From Streptococcus suis (GTDB lineage Bacteria; Bacillota; Bacilli; Lactobacillales; Streptococcaceae), in NCBI GenBank assembly GCA_022354845.1, contig CP031970.1, positions 868,001 to 932,000 on the forward strand: 64,000 nucleotides of DNA. Direction: 5' to 3'. The notes below the pieces were generated by a model, which made no database searches, was not told where the DNA came from, and saw only the letters and a list, made by a program, of their open reading frames with translations. Below, one piece after another: positions 37,266 through 46,649 of the stretch. The position numbers and the translations under genes were made by a program. How positions within the stretch are numbered: position 1 is the stretch's first letter; each line of letters starts with the position of its first letter.

Positions 37266-39818
37266 TCATTCAAATAAGTCCTCTAAAGGTCTTTTATCAA
37301 CGGCACTGTTGTATTCGAGCTGTAAATATGTTTGGTAGAGCGATAGGTTTGATAAGTCCTCAATTTGTTGGCCACTACCATCTAAATTACCCCAGCTAGT
37401 AATGATAGGTAGCTCGAGTTGCATATCACTCACAAACTGCTGATAAGGTGATCGAGGAAGTGCATACTCGGATTCGGAAAGTATATTCATTAAATATGGA
37501 ACGAGATAGTTTGGGCTTATCGTTATAGCTTCCCGTTCATTGATATCAAAATTCGCCCAAATCACAAATGGAGTAGAATATTTGGAGGCGGGATTACTTT
37601 CATCCACAAACTGTGAATAAAATTCTTGACTTAAACTTGGTTGGTGATCACCGTACATAACGATGACTGTTGGTTCTTTATAAGAACTGAAATAAGTAAT
37701 TAAATCTGCAAAAGCTTCATCTGTTTTCTTTAGACTTGTCAGGAATTCTGTTTCAGCTAAGTATTCGGATGTTGAACCATTAATGCTAACTTCGCGAGGA
37801 TAGGTTTCTTCTGAATTTAGATACCCACCATGACCTTGCATGGTAACTACAAAGCTAAATAACGGAGTATCTCCTTTTTGCTCATAGAGTTCTTTTATTC
37901 CGTTGAATAGAAATTGATCAGATGGCCAACTTCTATCGGATGTAAAATCTGCTAAAGTATTAATAGCAGGATTAGAGTCAGAAAAATAACTTTGATCAAA
38001 ACCTAATAAAGGATAAACAATCTTTCGATTATAATTTATTCCAGTTTGTGGATGAAGTGCCACAGTGTCATAATTTTTATCTTTTAAATAAGAAGCAAAA
38101 CTTGGGCGTTCTTGCGTGATTATCTGCTGGTAAGGAAATAGATTTGATGATAATAAACTTATTGCATTACTTGTTAAAACTTCATATTCTGTATTTGCTG
38201 TACCACCACCGTAAACCGAGACGTTAAGCGTTCCATGTACAGCATTATCTAATAAAGCATGTTGATTTAATAATGGATCCGGTGAGATACTTAAGTTTTG
38301 TAAAGTTGAAAAATCACTCTGAGATTCATTTTGTATAAAAATAATATTTGGTTTGGTTGTGCTTGTATATGTATCTGAGGAGTATGTCTCAAGTAGTTGC
38401 TCAAGGTTTGATGTCGAGTATCCCTCTGGTTTTGATATTTTGCTATCTTCGTAGAACGATACAAGCGAGAGTGGGAGTCCATATTGACCGTAGGTAACTT
38501 GCATTTTCCAGTAGTCTAAAGTAATTTCAGCATTGTGAACTAAAGATTGAATTGATGTAGGTAATACAAGTGTTATCGCTAAATATCCGATTGTTATGCG
38601 GATAAATCGTTTAAACCATTTAAAATCAAATATTGTTTTATTTATTGCCTTGGGAAAAAAATTGGGAAGTGTTAATTTTGGAAGAATTGAAAAGTAAGTA
38701 TTTAAAAATAATGTAAAAAATATGCTTTGTAACATCCGATTATTGAGAGTTATTGTGATACTAGAAGCAACATTTAAAGCATCTTTAATTTGGAAAATAT
38801 TATAGAACAGAAGTGGTGTTCCTCTGCTAGTAATCAAAATTTGATTACTTATTCCAATTATTGCAGAAATAGAAAGTATAAAAATACTTGCAAACCTGAA
38901 ATTAGTCATAAGAAAAACTATAAAGAATAGTATACTAATAATAAGTAAATTATAACGAATATTTTCAATTGATAATGTAGAAAATTGTGAATAACTATTT
39001 TCTATAATAAACAGGGAGAATATTGGAATAGATGCAAAATTAAAAAGAATGAATAGATTTTTACATGCTACAAATAGCTTATTATTCAATTGGCGATATC
39101 CGATAAAACTCGCATACAATATTAGCGTAAAAGTGGTCAATAATAGGTTTATCTCTGCTTTGTTAAAACTTGAATTAAAAAGTGCTAACTCATCTCGATA
39201 CAATAATGGAAAAAATTTTGAAGTTAAAAAATTTTGAATTCCGATAAGACATAAAATAAGAATTATGTCTCTGAATCTAATCCTCCAAGTGGCATTTCCC
39301 AGAGTATAAAATATTAGGCCCATAAATAAAATTATAATATGAATGTACCAAAAATGATTTTCTGAGCTTAGTTTAGTTGAGTGAGCCGTCTCAAGAAAAA
39401 ATAGATTTTTCGAGTCTTTTCCAATAGAAGTATCAAGTGTTTTTATAAGTTTATCGTCAATGTATATATGGATTATTTTAGGTTCATCACTAACTCTATA
39501 CTCAAAGGATATGGATTGAATAGGTGTTGGCAGATTGAACTCCATCACATTATCTTCAATTTCTGAAATATAAAAAGTATTTACAACATTTTGAGATACA
39601 GTATACCAATCATTCCTAACAACAAATTCACCCAGATTGTATTTTCCGTTAATTTGTATTCCATCGATATATTGTTGAGTTTCTTCTGCAATTATACGAA
39701 CATTTCCATTGTTATTCGCAACTCCTAGCTCGTTTTTAATCAAATCAATATATTTAATAAACGAGCAGCCTAGGAGTATAACAATAATCCAATGAAAAAA
39801 AAGCTTGATTAATTTCAT
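37266..39818 (-). CDS. Membrane-bound LTA-synthase-like phosphoglycerol transferase (GacH-like)
   Basis: About 850 residues. The N-terminal 450 residues hold an initial signal-anchor, an extracellular segment of about 100 residues and about ten transmembrane helices. The C-terminal part is an alkaline-phosphatase-fold (sulfatase/LtaS) domain. Its active-site Thr is in YGGGTANTEYEVLTSN, and metal ligands are in NIIFIQNESQSDF (Glu), VTMQGHGGY (His) and VIVMYGDHQPS (Asp-His). Size and layout match GacH/SccH, which adds glycerol phosphate from phosphatidylglycerol to rhamnan side-chain sugars. ATG 39818 is preferred to TTG 39830, though neither has a good SD. It reads opposite to the rhamnan genes, converging on the IS. 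LtaS itself is shorter. Confidence 0.82.
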   Translation of the reverse strand: MKLIKLFFHWIIVILLGCSFIKYIDLIKNELGVANNNGNVRIIAEETQQYIDGIQINGKYNLGEFVVRNDWYTVSQNVVNTFYISEIEDNVMEFNLPTPIQSISFEYRVSDEPKIIHIYIDDKLIKTLDTSIGKDSKNLFFLETAHSTKLSSENHFWYIHIIILFMGLIFYTLGNATWRIRFRDIILILCLIGIQNFLTSKFFPLLYRDELALFNSSFNKAEINLLLTTFTLILYASFIGYRQLNNKLFVACKNLFILFNFASIPIFSLFIIENSYSQFSTLSIENIRYNLLIISILFFIVFLMTNFRFASIFILSISAIIGISNQILITSRGTPLLFYNIFQIKDALNVASSITITLNNRMLQSIFFTLFLNTYFSILPKLTLPNFFPKAINKTIFDFKWFKRFIRITIGYLAITLVLPTSIQSLVHNAEITLDYWKMQVTYGQYGLPLSLVSFYEDSKISKPEGYSTSNLEQLLETYSSDTYTSTTKPNIIFIQNESQSDFSTLQNLSISPDPLLNQHALLDNAVHGTLNVSVYGGGTANTEYEVLTSNAISLLSSNLFPYQQIITQERPSFASYLKDKNYDTVALHPQTGINYNRKIVYPLLGFDQSYFSDSNPAINTLADFTSDRSWPSDQFLFNGIKELYEQKGDTPLFSFVVTMQGHGGYLNSEETYPREVSINGSTSEYLAETEFLTSLKKTDEAFADLITYFSSYKEPTVIVMYGDHQPSLSQEFYSQFVDESNPASKYSTPFVIWANFDINEREAITISPNYLVPYLMNILSESEYALPRSPYQQFVSDMQLELPIITSWGNLDGSGQQIEDLSNLSLYQTYLQLEYNSAVDKRPLEDLFE

Positions 39819-39867
39819 ATTTACTAACAATTCTAAGTTTTATATTTTTATGTGAAAGCCAGTACAC

Positions 39868-39896
39868 ATTATAACAAATTTTTCTAATTTACTCAA
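39868..39896 (-). promoter_or_regulatory. Promoter of the GacH-like gene
   Basis: On the minus strand TTGAGT (39896-39891), a 17-bp spacer and TATAAT (39873-39868) precede the gene by about 50 bases. The interval to 40048 also holds the opposing rgpA promoter. Confidence 0.65.
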
Positions 39897-40008
39897 AATT
39901 TGTTTTTTAAATTTAAAAGTTGAATATGGAAAAAATAAGCATGTGTGTGAAGCCTAAATGATACTGAAACCAAAACTACTGATAGAATTAGGAAATTATT
40001 TCAAAAAA

Positions 40009-40017
40009 TGGTATAAT
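40009..40017 (+). promoter_or_regulatory. Extended -10 promoter of the rhamnan locus
   Basis: TGGTATAAT (40009-40017) lies 32 bases before the rgpA-like ATG; TGGAGAGGA at 40036 provides the SD. Confidence 0.55.
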
Positions 40018-40048
40018 GAAAAGAACTGCTATTTGATGGAGAGGATTC

Positions 40049-41197
40049 ATGAAACACGTTTTTATTATCGGTAGTCGTGGACTGCCTGCAAAATATGGTG
40101 GCTTTGAGACCTTTGTCCAACAATTGGTGAGCCATCAGGAATCTGAGGAGATTCAGTACCATGTAGCGTGCTTGTCTGATACAAGTCATCATCAGCATTC
40201 CACCTACCTGGGTGCAGATTGCTTTACCATTAATCCACCAAAACTTGGACCTGCTCGTGTGATTGCTTATGATATGATGGCGATTACTTATGCCCTTAAA
40301 ATCATAAAGGAACAGCAGATAGAGCGACCAATTTTCTATATCTTGGGAAATACCATAGGTGGCTTCATAGTGCCTTTTGCAAAAATGATTCACTCTGTTG
40401 GAGGTACCTTGTTTGTCAATCCAGATGGTTTGGAGTGGAAACGTGCAAAATGGGCTAAACCAGTTCAACGTTATCTAAAATTTTCTGAGAAAATGATGGT
40501 TCGTAATGCGGATTTGATTGTCGCTGACAATGAAGGTATCGAAGATTACCTTCAGTCTGAATACTCAGCTACAAATACAACTTTTATAGCATATGGTACA
40601 GATTTAATACCGACAACTCTGACGAACGAATCAGAGAAGGTTCGTCACTATTTTGAAAAATGGAAAATAAAAGAGAAAGAATATTACCTGATAGTTGGTC
40701 GCTTTGTCCCAGAAAATAATTATGTAACAGCTATCAAGGAATTTATGGCCAGCAAGACAAAACGTGACTTGGTCATTGTAGCCAATCATGAAGGCTCTGC
40801 TTATTTCCAAAAGCTCAAAGAGGAGACGGATTTTGCATCTGATCCACGTATCAAATTTGTTGGAACAGTGTACGATCAAGAACTACTAAAGTATCTTCGA
40901 CAGGAGTGTCGTGCCTATATCCATGGACATGAAGTTGGTGGAACAAATCCTGGTCTACTCGAGGCCTTGGCACAAACCAATGAAAATTTGGTTTTAGGTG
41001 TTGATTTTAATAAAAAAGTTGCCCTGAAAGGTGCTCATTATTGGAGCAAAGATGGAGGAAATTTGGCTCATTTGATTGATCAAATAGATGGACAAGCAGA
41101 ATTCATCGAGCTTGGAAAAACTGCAAAAGAACACATGCAAGAAGCCTATACATGGGAAAAAATCGCACGTGAGTACGAGGAATTATTTTTACTATGA
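40049..41197 (+). CDS. rgpA: Rhamnan-initiating glycosyltransferase, RgpA/GacB-like
   Basis: A 382-residue GT4-type enzyme with the DUF1972 N-terminal domain (HVFIIGSRGLPAKYGGFETF), the ILGNTIGGFIVPFAK segment, NPDGLEWKRAKWAK and a C-terminal donor domain with HEVGGTNPGLLEALAQTNENL. In streptococci this family (RgpA, GacB, Cps2T) adds the first L-rhamnose to GlcNAc-PP-undecaprenol. It begins the locus and overlaps the next gene (ATGA). Confidence 0.88.
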   Translation: MKHVFIIGSRGLPAKYGGFETFVQQLVSHQESEEIQYHVACLSDTSHHQHSTYLGADCFTINPPKLGPARVIAYDMMAITYALKIIKEQQIERPIFYILGNTIGGFIVPFAKMIHSVGGTLFVNPDGLEWKRAKWAKPVQRYLKFSEKMMVRNADLIVADNEGIEDYLQSEYSATNTTFIAYGTDLIPTTLTNESEKVRHYFEKWKIKEKEYYLIVGRFVPENNYVTAIKEFMASKTKRDLVIVANHEGSAYFQKLKEETDFASDPRIKFVGTVYDQELLKYLRQECRAYIHGHEVGGTNPGLLEALAQTNENLVLGVDFNKKVALKGAHYWSKDGGNLAHLIDQIDGQAEFIELGKTAKEHMQEAYTWEKIAREYEELFLL

Positions 41198-42123
41198 AAG
41201 TCAATATTTTGATGTCGACCTATAATGGTCAACAGTTCTTGGCTGAGCAAATTCGTTCTATTCAAGAACAGTCATACACAGACTGGACTCTCTTCATCCG
41301 TGATGATGGTTCCAGTGACAATACAAAAGAAATCCTTAAGGATTTTGAGCATCAAGATAGTCGAATTCATCTTATTGATAGTGATAAGAGTGACAATCTT
41401 GGAGTTATAAAAAGTTTTCACAAACTCGTGAACCATGATAGGGCTGACTATTATTTTTTTAGTGATCAGGATGATGTTTGGTTGCCAAATAAATTGGAAC
41501 TTAGTCTAAAGGAAGCTCAAAACTATCTAGCTGACCTTCCCTTAATGGTTTATATGGATTTAAAAGTGGTTAATCAAGATTTAGAGATTATGACTGAAAG
41601 CATGGTTAAATCTCAATCTCACCATGCCAATACAGAATTGGTGCAAGAGTTGACCGAAAACACGGTTACAGGTGGGGTCGCCATGATCAATCATGCTCTC
41701 GCTGAAATGTGGCAAGAGACGGATGATATACTCATGCACGATTGGTACTTAGCCTTACTTGCTTCAGCCTTTGGGAATTTGGTGTTTATTGATCAACCAG
41801 CGGAACTGTACCGCCAGCATTCTGATAATGTTTTAGGGGCTCGTACTCTCTCAAAACGCTTTAAAAAATGGATTCGTCCTCATATTTTATTTGCGGTTTA
41901 TTGGGACTTGATTAAAAATAGTCAAAAACAAGCCCGTCATTTACTACAAATGCCTCTATCTCAGTCAAATAGAGAGTTAATTGAAGCATTTGTAACCATT
42001 ATGGACAAACCAATGCTTGAACGATTCAGGATTTTGAGAAAATATGGATTGAAAAAAAACAAAGCCTTCCATACATTAGTATTCACAACACTGATTGTGA
42101 CAAAATTTGCATATAAGGAATAG
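41194..42123 (+). CDS. rgpB: Rhamnosyltransferase RgpB/GacC-like (GT2)
   Basis: A 309-residue GT-A glycosyltransferase. The N terminus VNILMSTYNGQQFLAEQIRS, RDDGSSDNTKEIL, the DxD-like FFSDQDDVWLPNKLE and the HDWYLALLASAFG catalytic region are characteristic of family 2 rhamnosyltransferases. RgpB/GacC adds the second and third rhamnose residues of the rhamnan backbone. It lies in the canonical order before the ABC permease. Confidence 0.88.
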   Translation: MKVNILMSTYNGQQFLAEQIRSIQEQSYTDWTLFIRDDGSSDNTKEILKDFEHQDSRIHLIDSDKSDNLGVIKSFHKLVNHDRADYYFFSDQDDVWLPNKLELSLKEAQNYLADLPLMVYMDLKVVNQDLEIMTESMVKSQSHHANTELVQELTENTVTGGVAMINHALAEMWQETDDILMHDWYLALLASAFGNLVFIDQPAELYRQHSDNVLGARTLSKRFKKWIRPHILFAVYWDLIKNSQKQARHLLQMPLSQSNRELIEAFVTIMDKPMLERFRILRKYGLKKNKAFHTLVFTTLIVTKFAYKE

Positions 42124-42125
42124 TT

Positions 42126-42932
42126 ATGAATTTATTTAATAAAGAAAACCAAATTCTCTTAAGAGAGATGGTTAAAACTGATTTTAAATTACGTTACCAA
42201 GGGTCTATCATTGGACACCTGTGGTCAATTTTAAAACCATTTATGATGTTTACAATAATGTATTTGGTTTTTGTGCAGTTTCTAAAATTTGATGATGGAA
42301 CCCCCCATTATGCTGTCAGTTTATTACTTGGAATGGTGACTTGGAACTTTTTTACAGAAGCTACAAATATGGGGATGCTTTCCATTGCAGCGCGCGGTGA
42401 CTTATTGCGTAAAATTAGCTTTCCTAAAGAAATTATCGTTATTTCATCAATTATTGGTGCGGCAATCAACTATGGAATAAATATTGCAGTAGTTATGCTT
42501 TTCGCCATTATCAATGGTGTACAGCTTGATTTTGGTGTGTTGATGTTATTGCCAGCATTTGTAGAGTTAATTACTTTTGCAACTGGACTGGCATTCATTT
42601 TGTCTAGCTTTTTTGTAAAATATCGTGATATGGGACCGATTTGGGAACTAGTCTTGCAAGCAGGGATGTACTCGACACCAATTATTTACTCCATCACCTA
42701 TATCATACAAAGAGGGCATACTGGGGTAGCCAAAATTATGATGATGAATCCTATTGCTCAAGTTGTACAAGATCTTCGACATCATATTGTCTTTGATGGG
42801 GCAACAATTTCATGGGATATTTATGACAATAAATGGATGGTAGCTGTTCCATATCTCATATCTATTGTAGTATTTATTATTGGATTTACAATCTTTAAAA
42901 AGAATTCTAAGAAATTTGCGGAGATTCTATAA
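42126..42932 (+). CDS. rgpC: Polysaccharide ABC exporter permease RgpC-like
   Basis: A 268-residue ABC-2 permease with six hydrophobic segments. The N-terminal LLREMVKTDFKLRYQGSIIG and LWSILKPFMMFTIMY motifs are typical of Wzm/TagG/RgpC proteins that export undecaprenyl-linked polysaccharides. It is GacD-like in the group A naming. It starts 3 bases after rgpB and overlaps the ATPase start (TAATG). Confidence 0.9.
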   Translation: MNLFNKENQILLREMVKTDFKLRYQGSIIGHLWSILKPFMMFTIMYLVFVQFLKFDDGTPHYAVSLLLGMVTWNFFTEATNMGMLSIAARGDLLRKISFPKEIIVISSIIGAAINYGINIAVVMLFAIINGVQLDFGVLMLLPAFVELITFATGLAFILSSFFVKYRDMGPIWELVLQAGMYSTPIIYSITYIIQRGHTGVAKIMMMNPIAQVVQDLRHHIVFDGATISWDIYDNKWMVAVPYLISIVVFIIGFTIFKKNSKKFAEIL

Positions 42933-44155
42933 TGTCAAACAAAGAAATTGCATTGAAAGTTGAGTCAGTAAGCAAGACTTTTAAACTACCAACCGAATCA
43001 ACTCAAAGTTTGAGAACAACATTGGTAAACTATTTTAGAGGAATCAAAGGCTATAAAGAGCAGCAGGTGCTGAAAGATATATCTTTTGAAGTAGAAAAAG
43101 GGGATTTTTTTGGAATTGTTGGTAGAAATGGTTCAGGGAAATCTACACTGTTGAAGATTATTTCACAAATCTATGTTCCTGAAAAAGGAAAAGTAAGCGT
43201 AAATGGTACACTTGTTCCCTTTATAGAACTAGGAGTTGGTTTCAATCCGGAGCTAACAGGGAGAGAGAATATTTATTTGAACGGAGCCCTTCTTGGTTTT
43301 ACTCGGTCTGAAATTGACACCATGTATGATGACATCGTAGAGTTTGCTGAACTTGAAGAATTCATGGATCAGAAATTAAAGAATTATTCGAGCGGTATGC
43401 AGGTACGTTTGGCTTTTTCAATTGCTATAAAGGCAGAAGGTGACATCTTGGTACTTGATGAAGTCTTGGCTGTAGGGGATGAAGCTTTTCAGAGAAAATG
43501 TTTTGAGTATTTTGCCAGTCTAAAAAAACAAAAGAAAACAGTTATTTTGGTCACTCATGATATGGCATCTGTGCAACGTTTTTGTACAAAGGCCATGATG
43601 ATTGATTCGGGAGAAATTTCTATCATTGGCGATCCCAATATGGTAGCTGGAAAATATACCTTACGTAATGTAGAGCACCGAACTGATAGTAAGAAAGTTG
43701 AAGGAGAAACTGTAGAAAAAGGTGAAAAGCGGAAGAATAGTATTGATGTTTTATCAATTCGAACCAAAAATTCGAGCAAAGCAACCGATACTTTTTATCT
43801 TACGGATGATATTTTGGTCGAGGTGAAATATAAAGTAAATAAGCCTTTAACCTTTACTATAGGAACTTCTTTTAGAGATTATGGTGATAATCTGGTTGCA
43901 GGAATAGGAAGTATAGCAGATATGGCTCTTCTGAATAAAGAAGAAGGTGAATATCTAGCTGAGTGCAGAATTCCAGCATCACAATTTATCAAGGGTGAAT
44001 ATTCTGTAAATGTTTCATTTTGGAGTGATACACGTGAACTTCTTGGATATGAAGATATCACAATGGAAGGAAATCCGCCTAAGATAAATATTGTAGAAGC
44101 AAATGTTGCTCGCAGTGGTCAATTTAATGCTCAAGGCACTTGGAGTGAAATTTAG
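42932..44155 (+). CDS. rgpD: Polysaccharide ABC exporter ATPase RgpD-like (Wzt type)
   Basis: A 407-residue ABC ATPase. Walker A is GIVGRNGSGKSTLL near residue 70, signature YSSGMQVRLAFSIAIKAEG, Walker B ILVLDEVLAVGDEAF and the H-loop VTHDMAS. The C-terminal 150 residues form a beta-rich Wzt-like domain (DTFYLTDDILVEVKY onward), which in Wzt proteins recognises the polysaccharide terminus. It pairs with the RgpC-like permease and would export the rhamnan. Confidence 0.92.
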   Translation: MSNKEIALKVESVSKTFKLPTESTQSLRTTLVNYFRGIKGYKEQQVLKDISFEVEKGDFFGIVGRNGSGKSTLLKIISQIYVPEKGKVSVNGTLVPFIELGVGFNPELTGRENIYLNGALLGFTRSEIDTMYDDIVEFAELEEFMDQKLKNYSSGMQVRLAFSIAIKAEGDILVLDEVLAVGDEAFQRKCFEYFASLKKQKKTVILVTHDMASVQRFCTKAMMIDSGEISIIGDPNMVAGKYTLRNVEHRTDSKKVEGETVEKGEKRKNSIDVLSIRTKNSSKATDTFYLTDDILVEVKYKVNKPLTFTIGTSFRDYGDNLVAGIGSIADMALLNKEEGEYLAECRIPASQFIKGEYSVNVSFWSDTRELLGYEDITMEGNPPKINIVEANVARSGQFNAQGTWSEI

Positions 44156-44163
44156 GAGATAGT

Positions 44164-45393
44164 ATGGAATATAAGTTCGCACTATTAAATTATTCAACAG
44201 AGAATATTGGTGATGAAGTTCAAAGCATCGCCGCTAGACGTTTCCTACCACGCATTGATGAGTATGTTGATAGGGATAAGTTGGCGGAGTGGGAACCAAA
44301 TCAACCAACAAAGTTAATTATGAATGGTTGGTATAATAGAGATCCGAAGGGATGGCCACCTAAGAATAGTGACCTTTTTAAACCTCTTCTGACTTCTATA
44401 CATGTTAGTGTGAAGGATGATGCGGTTAGAGAGGCATTTGAAACGACTGAAAGTTTAGATTTTCTTAAAAAAAATGGTCCTGTTGGGGCGCGTGATGAAC
44501 AAACGCTAGAGTTTTTCAAGCAACAGGGATTAGAAACCTATTTTTCCGGATGTGTCACTTTAACTTTGCAACGTGATCCGGACATTAAGAAACAAGACTT
44601 CATTTTAGCTGTAGATGTTCCTAAAGATGTCGTTAAAAAAATGCGAGAATCAACTAAACGTGAAGTCATCGAATTATCGGTATACCATTACCCATTTCTA
44701 GAAAATGAGGAACGTTTTAAAGTGGCGGAGTACATACTAGCTCTTTACCAATCAGCCCATGCAGTTGTAACGACAAGGTTGCATTGCTTTATGCCATCAT
44801 TAGCATTTGAAACACCTGTTCTTCTAATCAAGGATTCAGAAAAATATGAACCTGCACGTTATGGTGGTTTAGATACTTTGCCACATAGTTTGACTGATAA
44901 AGAATATATTGAACATCCTGAGAAGTATCCACTTGATAACCCTTTTCCAAATCCTACAGAATTTCAAACTATTCGTGAGGAAATGATAGAACGGATTCAG
45001 GGGTTTACAGGTTATTCAAATAATGCAACTTTTCGAACATTACCATTGAGTGAGTTTCCACTAAGTATTTCGGCTATTCGTATTTTCGCATTTACTTGGT
45101 CCTCCACCTTTAAGAAAGCTTTATTAGAAGGTGATGTTGCTTGGGATGAGGAAAGAATAGCAGATTTTGAACGGATAGTAGCTGAGCAGGCAGAAGAAAT
45201 TTCAATTTTGAATACTACGAAACAGGAGTTGCATCAGGATATTAAATCTTTGAATAATGTGATTGTTAGCAAAGCCACTGAAATTGACTATCTTACAAAT
45301 GAAATTAAAAAAATAGAAAACTCACTTTCATGGAAATTAACTAAGCCTCTTAGAGAAATGAAGAGTGTATTGAAAAAAAATATAAAAAGATAG
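44164..45393 (+). CDS. Polysaccharide pyruvyltransferase-family protein with coiled-coil tail
   Basis: A 409-residue protein. Residues about 1-300 resemble the polysaccharide pyruvyl transferase fold (PF04230-like): FALLNYSTENIGDEVQSIA, GPVGARDEQTLEFFKQQG, FSGCVTLTL and AHAVVTTRLHCFMPSLAFETPV, with the conserved R-LH motif. A C-terminal coiled coil (about 335-390) ends in IENSLSWKLTKPLREMKS, a tail seen in streptococcal glycan enzymes. Pyruvyl transferases move a PEP-derived pyruvate ketal onto a sugar. Whether this protein is catalytic or structural is not shown. It lies 8 bases after rgpD in the same operon. Confidence 0.72.
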   Translation: MEYKFALLNYSTENIGDEVQSIAARRFLPRIDEYVDRDKLAEWEPNQPTKLIMNGWYNRDPKGWPPKNSDLFKPLLTSIHVSVKDDAVREAFETTESLDFLKKNGPVGARDEQTLEFFKQQGLETYFSGCVTLTLQRDPDIKKQDFILAVDVPKDVVKKMRESTKREVIELSVYHYPFLENEERFKVAEYILALYQSAHAVVTTRLHCFMPSLAFETPVLLIKDSEKYEPARYGGLDTLPHSLTDKEYIEHPEKYPLDNPFPNPTEFQTIREEMIERIQGFTGYSNNATFRTLPLSEFPLSISAIRIFAFTWSSTFKKALLEGDVAWDEERIADFERIVAEQAEEISILNTTKQELHQDIKSLNNVIVSKATEIDYLTNEIKKIENSLSWKLTKPLREMKSVLKKNIKR

Positions 45394-45401
45394 GTGAAAA
45401 T

Positions 45402-46649
45402 ATGAACATTTTCGGAAAAGTCTTTAGGACATATAAGAATGAAGGCTTGCGCGCTGTTAGTCGAAAAGTTTATCAACAGTTGACCTCAACTGGACAGAAC
45501 ATCCAAGTTGGAGTAAGCGTACCTTCAAAAATTGATATGAATACTCTGCCTCAAATGCCACAATTTGTCGATCTAGCTACTGCAGACTATATCAATTATC
45601 CATATATAAAACCAGAAAAATTAGATAAAGAATTTCTAAATATTGCTTGGGTATCTCCTCCAGTTGGACCAGGCGGAGGTGGGCATACGACTATTTCACG
45701 TTTTGTAAAATATTTACAAAGTCAAGGACATCATATAACATTTTATATCTATCATAACAATACAATTCCTCAATCAGCCAAAGAAGCACAAGATATTTTT
45801 TCGCGTTCTTATGGTATTGATGTTGATGTTGAAGAGTTAGAGGATTTTAAAAATCAAGACCTTGTGTTTGCAACAAGTTGGGAAACTGCTTATGCAGTCT
45901 TCAATCTTCAAGGGGAACGCCTTCATAAGTTTTACTTTGTTCAAGATTTTGAACCAGTTTTCTTTGGTGTAGGGTCGCGATATATGTTGGCTGAAGCAAC
46001 CTATAAATTTGGTTTTTATGGTATTACCGCTGGAAAATGGCTTGTAAATAAAGTTGGACAATATGGGATGCAATCTGACTACTTTGATTTTGGTGCGGAT
46101 ATTGATATTTATAAGCCAAAATCCCCTATCGTTAAAAAGAAGAAAATTGCCTTTTATGCTCGTGCCCATACGGAGCGTAGGGGATTTGAAATCGGAGTAA
46201 TGGCTTTAAAGATTTTTAAAGAACGTCATCCGGAATACGAAATCGAATTCTTTGGTCAAGATATGTCTAATTATGATATTCCTTTTGAATTCCTTGACCG
46301 CGGTATTTTAAATAAGGCGCAATTAGCAGAGGTTTATCACGAAAGTGTAGCTTGTCTTGTTCTCTCTTTAACAAATGTTTCATTATTACCATTGGAACTT
46401 TTGGTGGCTGGTTGTGTACCAGTCATGAATGATGGGGATAATAATCGTATGGTACTTGGTGAAATTGATGATATTCTCTATACAGAAGCCTATCCTGTGG
46501 CCCTAGCGGAAAAACTTTGCCAGGCTGTTGAGCGTTCCGATGTCAATGAACATGCTAAAGAAATGAGCGATAAATATACGGGTCTATCTTGGGAAGAGAG
46601 TTATAAAAAAGTTGAAATGATTATTCGTCGAGAGGTTTTGAATGGCTGA
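45402..46649 (+). CDS. Glycosyltransferase, WsaF-like rhamnosyltransferase (GT4)
   Basis: A 415-residue GT-B enzyme. The motif AWVSPPVGPGGGGHTTISRF, YFVQDFEPVFFGVGSRY, AHTERRGFEIGVMALKIF and SLTNVSLLPLELLVAGCVPVM, with the ExxAxG-like donor-site segment, match the WsaF group of rhamnosyltransferases. It probably adds rhamnose to the backbone or side chain. The N-terminal 80 residues are extra. It overlaps the following GT2 gene by 8 bases. Confidence 0.78.
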   Translation: MNIFGKVFRTYKNEGLRAVSRKVYQQLTSTGQNIQVGVSVPSKIDMNTLPQMPQFVDLATADYINYPYIKPEKLDKEFLNIAWVSPPVGPGGGGHTTISRFVKYLQSQGHHITFYIYHNNTIPQSAKEAQDIFSRSYGIDVDVEELEDFKNQDLVFATSWETAYAVFNLQGERLHKFYFVQDFEPVFFGVGSRYMLAEATYKFGFYGITAGKWLVNKVGQYGMQSDYFDFGADIDIYKPKSPIVKKKKIAFYARAHTERRGFEIGVMALKIFKERHPEYEIEFFGQDMSNYDIPFEFLDRGILNKAQLAEVYHESVACLVLSLTNVSLLPLELLVAGCVPVMNDGDNNRMVLGEIDDILYTEAYPVALAEKLCQAVERSDVNEHAKEMSDKYTGLSWEESYKKVEMIIRREVLNG

